Positions 1 through 9,317 of a stretch of DNA of 64,000 nt are shown here, in pieces. The stretch lies in NCBI GenBank assembly GCA_019421365.1, contig JAHZFJ010000005.1:116083-180082 (forward strand). The letters are read 5' to 3'. Both the position numbers and the translations under genes were made by a program. Source of the DNA: Lachnospiraceae bacterium (GTDB lineage: Bacteria > Bacillota > Clostridia > Lachnospirales > Lachnospiraceae). Under the pieces are notes generated by a model, which saw nothing but the letters and a program-made list of their open reading frames with translations, searched no databases and was not told the origin of the DNA. Within the stretch, counting starts at the first letter, position 1, and each line of letters begins with the position of its first letter.

Positions 1-950
1 AAGTGAAAGCGTTACAAAACATTTCGATAGATATTGAAAGAGGAGATATCTTTGGAATGATTGGTATGTCAGGTGCCGGAAAGAGTACTTTAGTTCGTTG
101 TATCAATTTCCTTGAGAGACCTACAGAAGGTACCGTTATTATAGATGGCAAAGACTTAGGGAAGATATCAAACAAGGAATTACGTAAGACTAGAATGGAG
201 ATCTCGATGATCTTTCAACATTTTAATCTACTTATGCAAAGAACAGTTATCGATAATGTATGTTTTCCATTAGAGATTGCTGGTGTTAAGAAGAAAGAAG
301 CAAAAGAAAGAGCAAGAGAATTACTTAAGATTGTAGGATTAGAGAATAAGGAAAATGCATATCCAGCCCAATTATCCGGTGGCCAAAAGCAAAGAGTTGC
401 CATTGCAAGAGCGATTGCTAATAATCCTAAAATCTTATTATGTGATGAGGCAACAAGTGCGCTCGATCCAGAAACAACGAATGCAATACTGAATCTGTTA
501 AAAGATATCAATAAACGATTTGGAATTACAATTGTTGTGATTACCCATGAGATGAAGGTTATTCAAGAAATCTGTAACAAAGTTGCAATCTTAAATAGCG
601 GTAAACTTGCAGAAACAGGCTATGTAAAGGATATCTTCGCAGAACCAAAGACGGAAGAAGCAAAGAGACTTGTATACCAAGGAACATCAATGATTTCTCT
701 TATGGAAGGAAAGCAATTTGTAAGAATTGTATTTGGTGAACAATCTTCTTTTGAACCGGTTATTGCCAATATGATCCTTTCATTCAATACACCAATTAAT
801 ATTATGGGAGCGGATACTCGTAACATTGGTGGTAAGGCGATGGGAGAGATGATTCTGCAACTCCCAGAGGATGAAGAAATTGCTGAAAAGATGATAATGT
901 ATCTAAAAAACAGAAAGTTAGTAGTTGAGGAGGTGGACCTTAATGTTTGA
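1..950 (+). CDS. metN: Methionine ABC transporter ATP-binding protein MetN (5' partial)
   Basis: This is the cytoplasmic ATPase of the D/L-methionine importer. The reading frame is open at the window edge, and about 28 N-terminal residues are missing compared with the usual ~343; the GTG at position 3 is internal. Visible motifs are Walker A (GMSGAGKST), the signature LSGGQKQR, Walker B (ILLCDEATSALD) and the switch His (VVITHE). The last ~80 residues form the C-terminal NIL/ACT-like domain typical of MetN, which senses intracellular methionine. It overlaps metI by 8 bp and is followed by metQ, the standard operon order. Any S-box or T-box leader would lie upstream of the window. Identification is firm from the domain order and neighbours. 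Confidence 0.95.
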   Translation, partial: VKALQNISIDIERGDIFGMIGMSGAGKSTLVRCINFLERPTEGTVIIDGKDLGKISNKELRKTRMEISMIFQHFNLLMQRTVIDNVCFPLEIAGVKKKEAKERARELLKIVGLENKENAYPAQLSGGQKQRVAIARAIANNPKILLCDEATSALDPETTNAILNLLKDINKRFGITIVVITHEMKVIQEICNKVAILNSGKLAETGYVKDIFAEPKTEEAKRLVYQGTSMISLMEGKQFVRIVFGEQSSFEPVIANMILSFNTPINIMGADTRNIGGKAMGEMILQLPEDEEIAEKMIMYLKNRKLVVEEVDLNV

Positions 951-1608
951 TCAAGGAATCATCGATATGTTAAAGACAGGATTGTTTGAAAGTCTTTATA
1001 TGATTTTGGTATCTACCCTTGTAGGGTATTTACTAGGATTACCAATGGGTATTGTATTAACGATTACTGATGAAGATGGAATAAAACCCAATAGAGTCAT
1101 TTATAAGATACTAGATGTATTCTCTAATATTGTACGAAGTATACCATTTCTAATTCTTGTAATATTAATAATTCCATTTACAAGACTTTTACTTGGTAAG
1201 AGTTATGGTCCAACTGCAACCATTGTTCCATTAGTAGTTGCAGCAGCGCCATTCATTGCTAGAATGGTAGAATCTTCACTTAAGGAAGTTGATCACGGAG
1301 TTATTGAAGCAGCACAAAGTATGGGGGCTTCTACGTGGACGATAATTTACAAGGTACTTTTAGTAGAGGCACGAACTCCATTAATCGTTGGAGCAACGAT
1401 TGTAACTGGAACAATTCTTGGTTACTCTGCAATGGCAGGGGCAGTAGGTGGCGGCGGTTTAGGTGATATAGCTATCCGTTATGGTTACTATCGCTATCAA
1501 ACCGACATTATGATAGTAACAGTTATAATACTTATTGTATTAGTTCAGTTATTCCAAGGTATAGGAATGTTCTTATCAAAGCGCTTAGATAAGAGAAGTA
1601 CTAAATAA
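943..1608 (+). CDS. metI: Methionine ABC transporter permease MetI
   Basis: Membrane permease (221 aa) of the methionine importer, with about five transmembrane segments. The cytoplasmic coupling loop (ESSLKEVDHGVIEAAQSMGAS) is followed by the AGAVGGGGLGDIAIRYGY segment typical of MetI. I place the start at the ATG at 943, because the TTG at 925 lies on top of the ribosome site GAGGAGGTGG, which correctly precedes 943. The start overlaps the end of metN, suggesting translational coupling. MetI, MetN and MetQ form one transporter. Confidence 0.95.
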   Translation: MFDQGIIDMLKTGLFESLYMILVSTLVGYLLGLPMGIVLTITDEDGIKPNRVIYKILDVFSNIVRSIPFLILVILIIPFTRLLLGKSYGPTATIVPLVVAAAPFIARMVESSLKEVDHGVIEAAQSMGASTWTIIYKVLLVEARTPLIVGATIVTGTILGYSAMAGAVGGGGLGDIAIRYGYYRYQTDIMIVTVIILIVLVQLFQGIGMFLSKRLDKRSTK

Positions 1609-1643
1609 AAGCGTTTTATGTAATTATAAAAGGAGGAAGTAAT

Positions 1644-2540
1644 ATGAAGAAAAAGTTATTAGCAGTAGTTATCGGAACTTTATTGTTGGTATCTTTAAGC
1701 GGATGTAAGAAAGCTGACAATAATAATGCATCAAATTCAAGTAATCAGCAACCAGTAGAGACAACAGGAACAGAAGATACGGCAGAAACAGAAGAAATAG
1801 TGAAAAAAGGAACAATTACAGTAGCAGCATCTACAACGCCACATGCAGAGATTCTTGAACAAGCGAAGAAAATCTTAGCTAACGATGGTTGGGACTTACA
1901 AGTTACAGAATTCAGTGATTATGTACAACCAAATTTAGTAGTAGAAAGTGGAGATTTTGATGCAAATTATTTTCAACACATTCCTTATTTGGAACAATTT
2001 AATGAAGAACAAGGAACACATTTAGTGAATGCAGGTGGTATCCATTATGAACCATTTGGTATCTATCCAGGAAAAAAGAAAGATATATCAGAAATCGAAA
2101 AAGGTGATGTAATTGCTGTTCCTAATGATACTACAAATGAAGCTAGAGCTTTATTGTTATTACAAGCCAATGGAATTATCACATTAAAAGATGGAGTAGG
2201 TCTTGAAGCTACTGTTAAGGATATCGTTGACAACCCATATGGTGTTAAGATTCAAGAATTAGAAGCTGCTCAAGTATCTAGAGTAATTCCTGAAGTAGCA
2301 TTCGTAGTATTAAATGGTAACTATGCATTAGAAGCAGGATTCTCTGTAGGAAAAGATGCAGTTGCATATGAGTCATCAGAATCAGAAGCTGCTAAGACTT
2401 ATGTTAATGTTATTGCAGTAAAAGAAGGTAACGAAAACAATGAAGGTATCAAAAAGTTGATTGAAGTTTTAAAATCAGATGAAGTTAAGCAATTCATCAA
2501 CGATACTTATGATGGAGCTGTAGTACCTTTTGAAGAGTAA
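1644..2540 (+). CDS. metQ: Methionine-binding lipoprotein MetQ
   Basis: Extracytoplasmic substrate-binding lipoprotein (298 aa) of the NlpA/MetQ family. The signal peptide ends in the lipobox LSLSGC (lipidated Cys about residue 21), followed by a Ser/Thr/Glu-rich linker to about residue 52. Family motifs include the ATTPHAEIL-like strand (here ASTTPHAEIL), then YVQPNLVVESGDFDANYFQHIPYL and the NGNYALEAG segment. A strong AGGAGG site precedes the ATG, 35 bp after metI, and a hairpin terminator follows, so the operon ends here. Confidence 0.95.
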   Translation: MKKKLLAVVIGTLLLVSLSGCKKADNNNASNSSNQQPVETTGTEDTAETEEIVKKGTITVAASTTPHAEILEQAKKILANDGWDLQVTEFSDYVQPNLVVESGDFDANYFQHIPYLEQFNEEQGTHLVNAGGIHYEPFGIYPGKKKDISEIEKGDVIAVPNDTTNEARALLLLQANGIITLKDGVGLEATVKDIVDNPYGVKIQELEAAQVSRVIPEVAFVVLNGNYALEAGFSVGKDAVAYESSESEAAKTYVNVIAVKEGNENNEGIKKLIEVLKSDEVKQFINDTYDGAVVPFEE

Positions 2541-2575
2541 TATATTATAAAATAAAAGAAAATCCATACAAGGAA

Positions 2576-2618
2576 AAGCTCGTGAAGGTTTGAAATAATA
2601 ACTGTTCACGAGTTTTTT
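2576..2618 (+). terminator. Intrinsic terminator of metNIQ
   Basis: The 8-bp arms CTCGTGAA (2579-2586) and TTCACGAG (2605-2612) are followed directly by six T residues. It lies 36 bp after the metQ stop codon. Confidence 0.85.
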
Positions 2619-2767
2619 GGCTGTTTCCATATAATATACTTATCTGTAACCAATCAAAGTTCTTAATGCATTATATTGATAAATAGAAAAGAATTAACGT
2701 ATCCTATTATCATAAAAGAATGAAAATGCCGAAACATAATATGGAATTCGTTGGGAATGGAGTAAAT

Positions 2768-3439
2768 ATGGAAGTTACAATTTTAATAGCAGAAGATGAT
2801 CCTTTTTTACGAGGATTGATACGGGATATGTTAAAGAAGGAATCTTATACGGTTATAGAAGCAAAGAACGGTATTGAAGCATTGCAATTCTTCTATGACA
2901 ACAATGCAATCGATCTAATTATATTGGATGTTATGATGCCAGAATTATCAGGATGGCAGGTTCTTGACGAAATACGGATGCAATCGGATACACCTGTTGT
3001 TATGTTAACAGCCCTAGGCGATGAACGAAATGAATTACAAGGACTTCATGCAGGGGCAGACGATTATATTACAAAACCATTTAGTTATCCAATCTTTATA
3101 GCTAGGATTAAAACTCTCCTACGTAAGATAGAGAAAAATAAAATAGCAACGTTACAATGTTGTGAGATAATGATGAATAAGTTAGAACATAAAGTTTATG
3201 TCAAAGAGGAAGAAGTTATTCTGAATAACAAGGAATATCAGCTGTTAGAATATTTTATGAATAACAAGGGACTTACTTTGACAAGAGATATGTTAATAAA
3301 TCAAGTGTGGGGGCCTGATTTTGATGGAGAAAGTCGTTCACTTGATACTAATATCAAAACGCTGAGAGCTAAATTACAAGATGCCGGAAGATATATTCGA
3401 ACAATCCGTGGGACAGGGTACCGTCTTGAGGAACTTTGA
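2768..3439 (+). CDS. OmpR/PhoB-family response regulator
   Basis: Cytoplasmic DNA-binding response regulator (223 aa). The receiver domain covers residues 1-120, with the acidic pocket (AEDD), phospho-acceptor Asp in LIILDVMMPE, the switch Thr in MLTA and the Lys of DDYITKPF. The winged-helix output domain covers about 130-223 and contains the recognition region LDTNIKTLRAKL and the RTIRGTGYRL wing. An in-frame ATG at 2720 would add 16 residues with no family match, so I prefer 2768. It lies 23 bp upstream of its partner kinase, and the pair is followed by a secreted glycosidase-like gene. The signal is unknown. Confidence 0.92.
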   Translation: MEVTILIAEDDPFLRGLIRDMLKKESYTVIEAKNGIEALQFFYDNNAIDLIILDVMMPELSGWQVLDEIRMQSDTPVVMLTALGDERNELQGLHAGADDYITKPFSYPIFIARIKTLLRKIEKNKIATLQCCEIMMNKLEHKVYVKEEEVILNNKEYQLLEYFMNNKGLTLTRDMLINQVWGPDFDGESRSLDTNIKTLRAKLQDAGRYIRTIRGTGYRLEEL

Positions 3440-3462
3440 AAGAATGAAAAGGAGGAGAATAA

Positions 3463-4872
3463 TTGAAGATAACGAATAAACTTATATTAGTTTTTACTAG
3501 TTTTACAATTCTATTGGTAGGTATGGGAATCTTCATGAATCAAGCCTTCCTAGAAAAATATTATATCTATAAGACTGAGAGAAGTTTTTTACAATTTCAA
3601 AAAGAGATTGAAGACGTATACCTGAATTCTACTGAAGAAATCAATGCATTTATATCAGAAATAGATAAAGATGAAGGTGTGAATATATTGATTCTAGATA
3701 AAAATATGAAAGTTTTGCATTCCTCCTATTTTAAAAATCGGATTGAGGATATTGTGGTATCGAAGAAGATACAGAATATGATCAAGAGATATTATCTATG
3801 GCAGGAAGAGGGACATATGTATCAAGTACTCGAAAGAAATAATGGATTACCACCCAAGATTTTCTTCACCTCAACATTAGGCGATGATGTGTTCCTTGTA
3901 ATTACCAAATCTGTTAAAGGGATTCGAGAGAGTGTAGCTGTAGCCAGTGAATTTTATCTAGCTTCAGGTATTGTTATGATTGCCATTGGTATCGTAGGAG
4001 TGCTTTATTTGTCTCGTAGAATTTCTGGTCCTATTATAAAGATGAATCATATAGCAAGGGATATGAGCCATCTAGAATTTGGCGAGAAGATTGAAATACA
4101 GTCCAATGATGAAATTGGAGAATTAGCAATAAGTATCAACTTATTATCAGATAAATTAAGTAATAGTATTAAATCTTTACAAGATGATATCGAGGAAAGA
4201 AAGGTACTTGTTCGTGATATATCACATGAACTAAAGACGCCGATTGCGGTTATCAAAGGTTATGTAGAAGGCTTAAAATATAATGTAGTTGAGGAAGAAC
4301 AAGCAAGAGATAAATACTATGATGTAATTGTAGATGAATGTGATCGAATTAATGAGTTGGTAAAGGAATTATTAGATCTTTCTAAGTTAGAGGGGATGTC
4401 TTCAGAATTGCAGATATCGCAAGTTTCAATGAGAAATTTGATTGATGATTCTATTGAAAAATTACAGCATATCGCAGATATGAGAAGTATAGATATTAGG
4501 TTTACATGCGAGGAAGATATAGTAGTCAATGTAGATGAACATCTGATAGAAAGAGTGATTAGTAATTTGCTAAGTAATGCTATCAAATACGCGAATTCGT
4601 CAGGGTATGTTGAAATTGATCTCAAAGAGAAAAGCCAAGGCTGTGAACTAAGGATCTTTAATACAGGAGCTAATATACCGACAGAAAGCTTGGATCAAAT
4701 CTTTAATGTATTCTACAAAGTGGATCAGGTAAGAGGACGAGATGATGAAGGGCATGGAATCGGGCTAGCTATTGTAAAGAGGATTATGGATATGCATAAA
4801 GGAACGTATTTTGTAGAGAATGAAAGTAATGGAGTAACATTTACTATATTGATACCAAAGTTTTCACCGTAA
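3463..4872 (+). CDS. Membrane sensor histidine kinase
   Basis: Partner kinase (469 aa) of the preceding regulator. It starts at a TTG 7 bp after a perfect AAGGAGGAG site. Transmembrane segments are at residues ~6-25 and ~166-184, enclosing a ~140-residue extracellular sensor. A HAMP domain (~185-240), the HisKA box with the phospho-acceptor His (RDISHELKTPIAVIKGY) and the HATPase domain follow. The N box is NLLSNAIKYANS and the G box is DDEGHGIGLAIV. The sensor has no recognised ligand domain. The next gene begins 44 bp later with its own strong ribosome site, so the secreted protein may be a co-transcribed target or signal partner. Confidence 0.92.
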   Translation: MKITNKLILVFTSFTILLVGMGIFMNQAFLEKYYIYKTERSFLQFQKEIEDVYLNSTEEINAFISEIDKDEGVNILILDKNMKVLHSSYFKNRIEDIVVSKKIQNMIKRYYLWQEEGHMYQVLERNNGLPPKIFFTSTLGDDVFLVITKSVKGIRESVAVASEFYLASGIVMIAIGIVGVLYLSRRISGPIIKMNHIARDMSHLEFGEKIEIQSNDEIGELAISINLLSDKLSNSIKSLQDDIEERKVLVRDISHELKTPIAVIKGYVEGLKYNVVEEEQARDKYYDVIVDECDRINELVKELLDLSKLEGMSSELQISQVSMRNLIDDSIEKLQHIADMRSIDIRFTCEEDIVVNVDEHLIERVISNLLSNAIKYANSSGYVEIDLKEKSQGCELRIFNTGANIPTESLDQIFNVFYKVDQVRGRDDEGHGIGLAIVKRIMDMHKGTYFVENESNGVTFTILIPKFSP

Positions 4873-4916
4873 TTTCACGTTGGTTTATTAAGATGAAAAA
4901 AAGGAGGTAGAAGATT

Positions 4917-6902
4917 ATGGAACAAACTAGTAAAAGAAGAAGTAAATTAAAGTTGCTTATAGCTTGTCTATTAATTGTTATAACATTATCTTCAAGTTTG
5001 ATTGTTTCCTGTACAGTCAATTCAAAATTCATTACAGCCCAGAGTAATATAGCTATAGATCCATGGGAATATCAAAAAATATTAGGAAAGGGGATGGACG
5101 TAGATTGGTGTAAGACTTCAACAGGTAGAAAAAATTATAACGAGCAAGCGGTTAAAGATTTTAAAGCAGCAGGAATAAGTCATGTTAGGATTCGTATTAA
5201 AGATAAAGCAACAGAGGATTTATTAAAGGATCTAGATAGACAAATCAATGATTGTCTTACAAATGGTTTAATACCTGTAATTGCATATCAGGCTGATGAA
5301 TTCAAAAATGAACCAACAGAAGAGAATATCGCTCAAGTTGTTGAGTGGTGGTCTACAGTGGCTAACCGTTATAAGGATATCTCTCATTTGGTATCTTTTG
5401 ACTTATTGATAGAAGCGACAGATGCATTGAACAAACAGCCGGAAAAATTAAATGAAATTTATGAACGTTTAGTAACGGAAATTCGGAAGACGAATGAGAC
5501 TCGTATTATTATGATATCGCCAAGATTACGTTCTGACGCAGCGTACCTTTCGGAATTAAAGATTCCAACGAAACACAATGGATATCTAATGGTGGAATGG
5601 CATTTCTATGCATCGTGCCCAAGTAAGACAAATGAACGTAAGCTTTGGACAACAGGAACACAAGAAGAAAAGAAGAAAATAACAGATAAAATACGATTAG
5701 CATTAGAATTTCAAGAAAAGAATAATATCCCGACCTGGGTAGGAGCATGGATGGCTGGGAATTATAATGATGGGAATGATTATACAGTAGAAGAACAAGT
5801 TGTTTTTGCTACATATATGACAGAGCAATTAACAAAAGCAGGAATACCATTTGCAATTAACTCTGATACAAAATTTTATAATCGAGAGACAAATACATGG
5901 ATTGAAACGATGAAACCAGTATTCAACACAGTTTTTGGAAAATCTCAAGATGATTCAACTAGTCAAGATACTGAGAGCTATGCAAAAGGAATACAGGTAG
6001 GATTTAATGCAAAAGGAAGTTTATCGGTGAAAGAACAAAGTTCATACCTAAGTAAGCAATTAGAATCATGGAAGAAGGATAAGGTGGATACAAGCAAGAT
6101 TTGGATTCGTCTTCAAGGTGGTACGATATCACAAAAAACATATCCAAAAGATTGGTCAAACGATGAGTGTGAACGATGGGCTCAAATTCAAAAGAAGTAT
6201 AAGATAAAGCTGATTTTTGTTGTAAATCTTAACGATACCGCTTCTAGCCAATTAGGTTTATATAAGAAAATGGTGAAAGCAGGTCTTAAGTTCTCTGCAA
6301 TTGAATTAGGGAATGAACAATACCTTGCTCGCTACAAAACTTCATTAACAAATAAGTATGATGAGGTTACAAAACGTACATCAGCTATGACTCCAGCTAA
6401 ATACATTAAGTTATGCAATGAATATATCAAAGTAATGAAAACGTATAAATTACCATTTTATGTTCAATTTGCTCCAGAGAATTCTTCAAACAAAGATTAT
6501 GCTGCGTGGAATAAAGAAATAGCAAAAGCAATTAATGATGAGAAGTTCTTATCGACTAATATGCATGGAACAATTCATCTATATGAAAGAAACGGTAGTG
6601 GTAGTTTGAATGAGAAACAGATTTCATCTATTAGAAAATTAGTGAACAAACCGATTCATATGGCTGTTACAGAATCTGGTGTTGTAGACAAAAGTGGAAA
6701 ATTAACAGAGAAGCAGTACATTAATCAAGAAGTAGCATTAACAAAACGTCTCTTAAAGGAGATGAAAAAGGGAGATATCATCCTTAATCAAGTTTTATAT
6801 ACCGACTATAAAACTATTGGTTCAGCAGTACTTCATAGTAAAAGTAAGGGGATAACCAATAAGGGGAAAGCCATCTATAAATTGTTTAAACAATTTTGGT
6901 AA
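4917..6902 (+). CDS. Secreted protein with a GH5-like barrel plus a second clan-A-like barrel
   Basis: Exported or membrane-anchored protein (661 aa) with one N-terminal hydrophobic segment (~12-32). Residues ~45-340 read as a GH5/cellulase-type TIM barrel: the GMDVDW start, SFDLLIEATDAL with Glu166 at the acid/base place, and WHFYAS. At the expected nucleophile position the sequence is WVGAWMAG, with Ala277 where GH5 enzymes have Glu (usually VGEFG). Residues ~350-661 form a second barrel-like region with IELGNEQ (Glu467) and AVTESG (Glu586), the spacing and context of clan-A catalytic Glu pairs. Hydrolysis, if any, may reside in the second domain. It lies in line with the two-component genes. 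Family assignment is by motif only and the substrate is unknown. Confidence 0.6.
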   Translation: MEQTSKRRSKLKLLIACLLIVITLSSSLIVSCTVNSKFITAQSNIAIDPWEYQKILGKGMDVDWCKTSTGRKNYNEQAVKDFKAAGISHVRIRIKDKATEDLLKDLDRQINDCLTNGLIPVIAYQADEFKNEPTEENIAQVVEWWSTVANRYKDISHLVSFDLLIEATDALNKQPEKLNEIYERLVTEIRKTNETRIIMISPRLRSDAAYLSELKIPTKHNGYLMVEWHFYASCPSKTNERKLWTTGTQEEKKKITDKIRLALEFQEKNNIPTWVGAWMAGNYNDGNDYTVEEQVVFATYMTEQLTKAGIPFAINSDTKFYNRETNTWIETMKPVFNTVFGKSQDDSTSQDTESYAKGIQVGFNAKGSLSVKEQSSYLSKQLESWKKDKVDTSKIWIRLQGGTISQKTYPKDWSNDECERWAQIQKKYKIKLIFVVNLNDTASSQLGLYKKMVKAGLKFSAIELGNEQYLARYKTSLTNKYDEVTKRTSAMTPAKYIKLCNEYIKVMKTYKLPFYVQFAPENSSNKDYAAWNKEIAKAINDEKFLSTNMHGTIHLYERNGSGSLNEKQISSIRKLVNKPIHMAVTESGVVDKSGKLTEKQYINQEVALTKRLLKEMKKGDIILNQVLYTDYKTIGSAVLHSKSKGITNKGKAIYKLFKQFW

Positions 6903-7071
6903 AAATTCTTAATTAAATACAAATAATTAATACTCATTTGACGCAATATAGTTACTGTAACTATGAAAAAATTAACAATATATTTTTAGTTGAAATCGAA
7001 ACTAAAATGTAATATAGTAGAAAATACAAATTTATAAAAAAGAGCAAAACAGTAGGGAGAAGAAGTGTCAA

Positions 7072-8025
7072 ATGAGTATTAAAAATGAACCATATATGTT
7101 AGTCTTTGGTGTTTCCGTGTATGATATTATTGGATTTACCTATCAAAATTATAGAGCGCAGGATTCTAATCCTGGAAACGTTAGAGTTTCATTTGGTGGA
7201 GTGTGCCGAAATATTGCAGAAAATATGGCAAGATTACACGTGAACACTAAGTTCATATCCATAATTGGTAACGATGAAAAGGGAAGAAGCATTCTCAAAG
7301 CAGCAGAAGACATTAATTTGGATATGAAAGATTCATTAATTGTGGAAGGAGAATCCACACCAACATACATGGCGATTCTTAATGAACAAGGTGAGATGGA
7401 ATCAGCGATTGTTGATATGAAAATTACGGATAATGTAACAGAAGAATTCATTGATAGTAAAGCAGACATTATAAGAAATGCTGAATATATGGTTCTTGAT
7501 ACAGACAATCCTAAAATACTTGAGTATTTATTAACAACATATAAAGATGAGACAAGATTCGTATTAGATCCAGTTTCTGCATCGAAGGTTGCGAGAATCA
7601 AACATCTAGTTCCTTACTTCCACACCATTAAGCCAAATCGTTTAGAGGCAGAAGTGCTTTGTGGATTTGAATTAAAGAATAAAGAAGATGTAAGAAAAGC
7701 TGGAGCATATTTCCGTAGTGTAGGTGTACAGAATGTATTCATTAGTCTAGATGCTGATGGTATCTATTATAATAATGGAGAATGTGAAGGAATCATTAAA
7801 GCGAATAAAGTATCAGTAGTGAATGTTACTGGTGCAGGGGATTCCTGTGTAGCTGGTTTAGGTTACGGATTTATGAATGAGCTATCTATCGTAGACACCG
7901 TCAAATATGCGATTGCAATGTCAGCTATTACGATCTCACATGCGGAGACAATTCACCCTAATATGGGACAATCCATTGTAGAACAATATCTACAACGAAT
8001 GGAATGGGTAGAAGAAGTATTTTAA
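7072..8025 (+). CDS. PfkB-family carbohydrate kinase, probable pseudouridine kinase
   Basis: Cytoplasmic ribokinase-fold kinase (317 aa). The N-terminal segment NPGNVRVSFGGVCRNIAENMARL matches the pattern of pseudouridine kinases (PsuK), which phosphorylate pseudouridine at the 5' position. The C-terminal PfkB signature is NVTGAGDSCVAGL, with Asp as catalytic base in the GAGD anion hole. No PsuG glycosidase is adjacent, so another sugar or nucleoside substrate remains possible. The ATG follows GGGAG at a long but acceptable distance. The gene is flanked by about 170 bp of AT-rich sequence upstream and a hairpin-rich region downstream, so it appears to be a single-gene unit. Confidence 0.75.
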   Translation: MSIKNEPYMLVFGVSVYDIIGFTYQNYRAQDSNPGNVRVSFGGVCRNIAENMARLHVNTKFISIIGNDEKGRSILKAAEDINLDMKDSLIVEGESTPTYMAILNEQGEMESAIVDMKITDNVTEEFIDSKADIIRNAEYMVLDTDNPKILEYLLTTYKDETRFVLDPVSASKVARIKHLVPYFHTIKPNRLEAEVLCGFELKNKEDVRKAGAYFRSVGVQNVFISLDADGIYYNNGECEGIIKANKVSVVNVTGAGDSCVAGLGYGFMNELSIVDTVKYAIAMSAITISHAETIHPNMGQSIVEQYLQRMEWVEEVF

Positions 8026-8074
8026 GAAATAATGTAGAAATGTGATGCAATATTTTGTAAATAAAGGTATAATG

Positions 8075-8230
8075 TAACTTATCAGAGGGAAATCAAGCAC
8101 GAACGTAGTGAGTATTTGATTTCACCTGATAAGTTAGCGAAAGAACGAAGTTCTAGAGGTATTACGCGAAGGAACTTGTTCCGATGTGTAACTTATGCGA
8201 AGTGATAAATAACTTCTCATAAGTTATTTT
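8075..8230. repeat. Hairpin-rich intergenic element
   Basis: The spacer after the PfkB gene contains a perfect 11-bp inverted repeat TAACTTATCAG (8075-8085) / CTGATAAGTTA (8126-8136). It encloses a second pair, GAAATCAA (8089-8096) and TTGATTTC (8116-8123). It ends with a terminator-like stem, AAATAACTT (8207-8215) / AAGTTATTT (8221-8229), followed by a T-rich tail. No ORF fits this stretch. It may be a compound terminator or a dispersed repeat. Confidence 0.55.
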
Positions 8231-8262
8231 ATTATTCAGAGTAGTAGAAAGTTGGGGGAATG

Positions 8263-9186
8263 ATGGAGCAAGTTATTATAGTTGCAAAAGATGGAAGTGG
8301 GGATTATATAGATATACAGTCTGCAATTGATGCGGTTCCTGCTGGTAATGCAGAACCTATTACAATACGTATTCGTGAAGGGATTTACAAACAAGTAATT
8401 ACAATCCGAGAGGATCAATCTCATATTAAACTTGTAGGAGAAGGCATCGATAAAACCGTTATTACCTATGATAATTATGCGGGTCTCGTTAATGAACAAG
8501 GTGAAAAATTGGGTACGTTTAGAAGTCCCACGGTTTTTGTTAACGGAAGCCATATTACTGCAGTAGGAATAACATTTGAGAATTCGTATTTCCAAAAAGG
8601 TTTTGATGCGATGGGCAGGCAAGCAGTAGCGGTAAGTACTAGTGGAGAATGTAATACTTTCATTGAGTGTTCTTTCAAAGGATATCAAGATACGTTATAT
8701 GCTATGGAGGGTTCCTGTTATTTCTTTCATTGTTATCTTGAAGGAGATGTAGATTTTATATTTGGTGCAGCTCACGCAGTATTTGAAGAGTGTCAAATCC
8801 ATTCCCTAGATAGGGGGTCTTTGACTGAGAATGGTTATGTGACTGCAGCTAGTACAAGAGCAAGAGATGAATTTGGATTTTTACTTATTAATTGTAAACT
8901 CACAGCAGATGAGGGGATTGCAGAGAACTCAGTATATCTTGGAAGACCATGGCATCCAAGTATGCGAACAGAGCCTGTATGCTCTGCCACAGTGTTTAGG
9001 AACTGCGAATTAGGAGTACATATTAGAAAAGATGGTTGGACGAGGATGCATGAGGCATATCCTGAAACTGAGCGATTATATGAATATGAGAATACTGGTT
9101 TAGGTGTATGTGTGAATGATCAAAGAAGACAACTAACTACTGAAGAAGCTAAGGCTTACACTAAAGCAAATGTTTTAGGTTGGTAA
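8263..9186 (+). CDS. Pectin methylesterase (carbohydrate esterase family 8)
   Basis: Predicted pectinesterase (307 aa), which removes methyl esters from galacturonan. The fold is a right-handed beta-helix with CE8 landmarks: VAKDGSGDYIDIQSAI at the start, CSFKGYQDTLY (active-site Gln and Asp), GDVDFIFGAAHAVFEEC (nucleophile Asp) and YLGRPWHP (Arg and Trp of the active site). There is no signal peptide, so it probably acts in the cytoplasm on imported methylated oligogalacturonides. Of two adjacent ATG codons, 8263 is better spaced from the GGGGG ribosome site than 8260. It stands alone between a kinase and a dehydrogenase. Confidence 0.9.
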   Translation: MEQVIIVAKDGSGDYIDIQSAIDAVPAGNAEPITIRIREGIYKQVITIREDQSHIKLVGEGIDKTVITYDNYAGLVNEQGEKLGTFRSPTVFVNGSHITAVGITFENSYFQKGFDAMGRQAVAVSTSGECNTFIECSFKGYQDTLYAMEGSCYFFHCYLEGDVDFIFGAAHAVFEECQIHSLDRGSLTENGYVTAASTRARDEFGFLLINCKLTADEGIAENSVYLGRPWHPSMRTEPVCSATVFRNCELGVHIRKDGWTRMHEAYPETERLYEYENTGLGVCVNDQRRQLTTEEAKAYTKANVLGW

Positions 9187-9317
9187 CAAAAGAAAATACG
9201 ATTAGCATATATACGTGTTGTATCTCGATTAAAACGTCTATGGACGATTTAATAATAAATGTATGATGTAAGAATGATGTTGTTCAAAAACAGCATTCAT
9301 TAGGAAAGGATGAAATT

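Noticed and set aside
7149..7601. 150-codon minus-strand ORF in the PfkB kinase gene
   Set aside because: Shadow of a well-supported gene on the plus strand, with no domain and no ribosome site.
8236..8688. 150-codon minus-strand ORF over the start of the pectin methylesterase gene
   Set aside because: It lies antisense to a clear CE8 gene, has no ribosome site and shows low-complexity composition from reverse reading.
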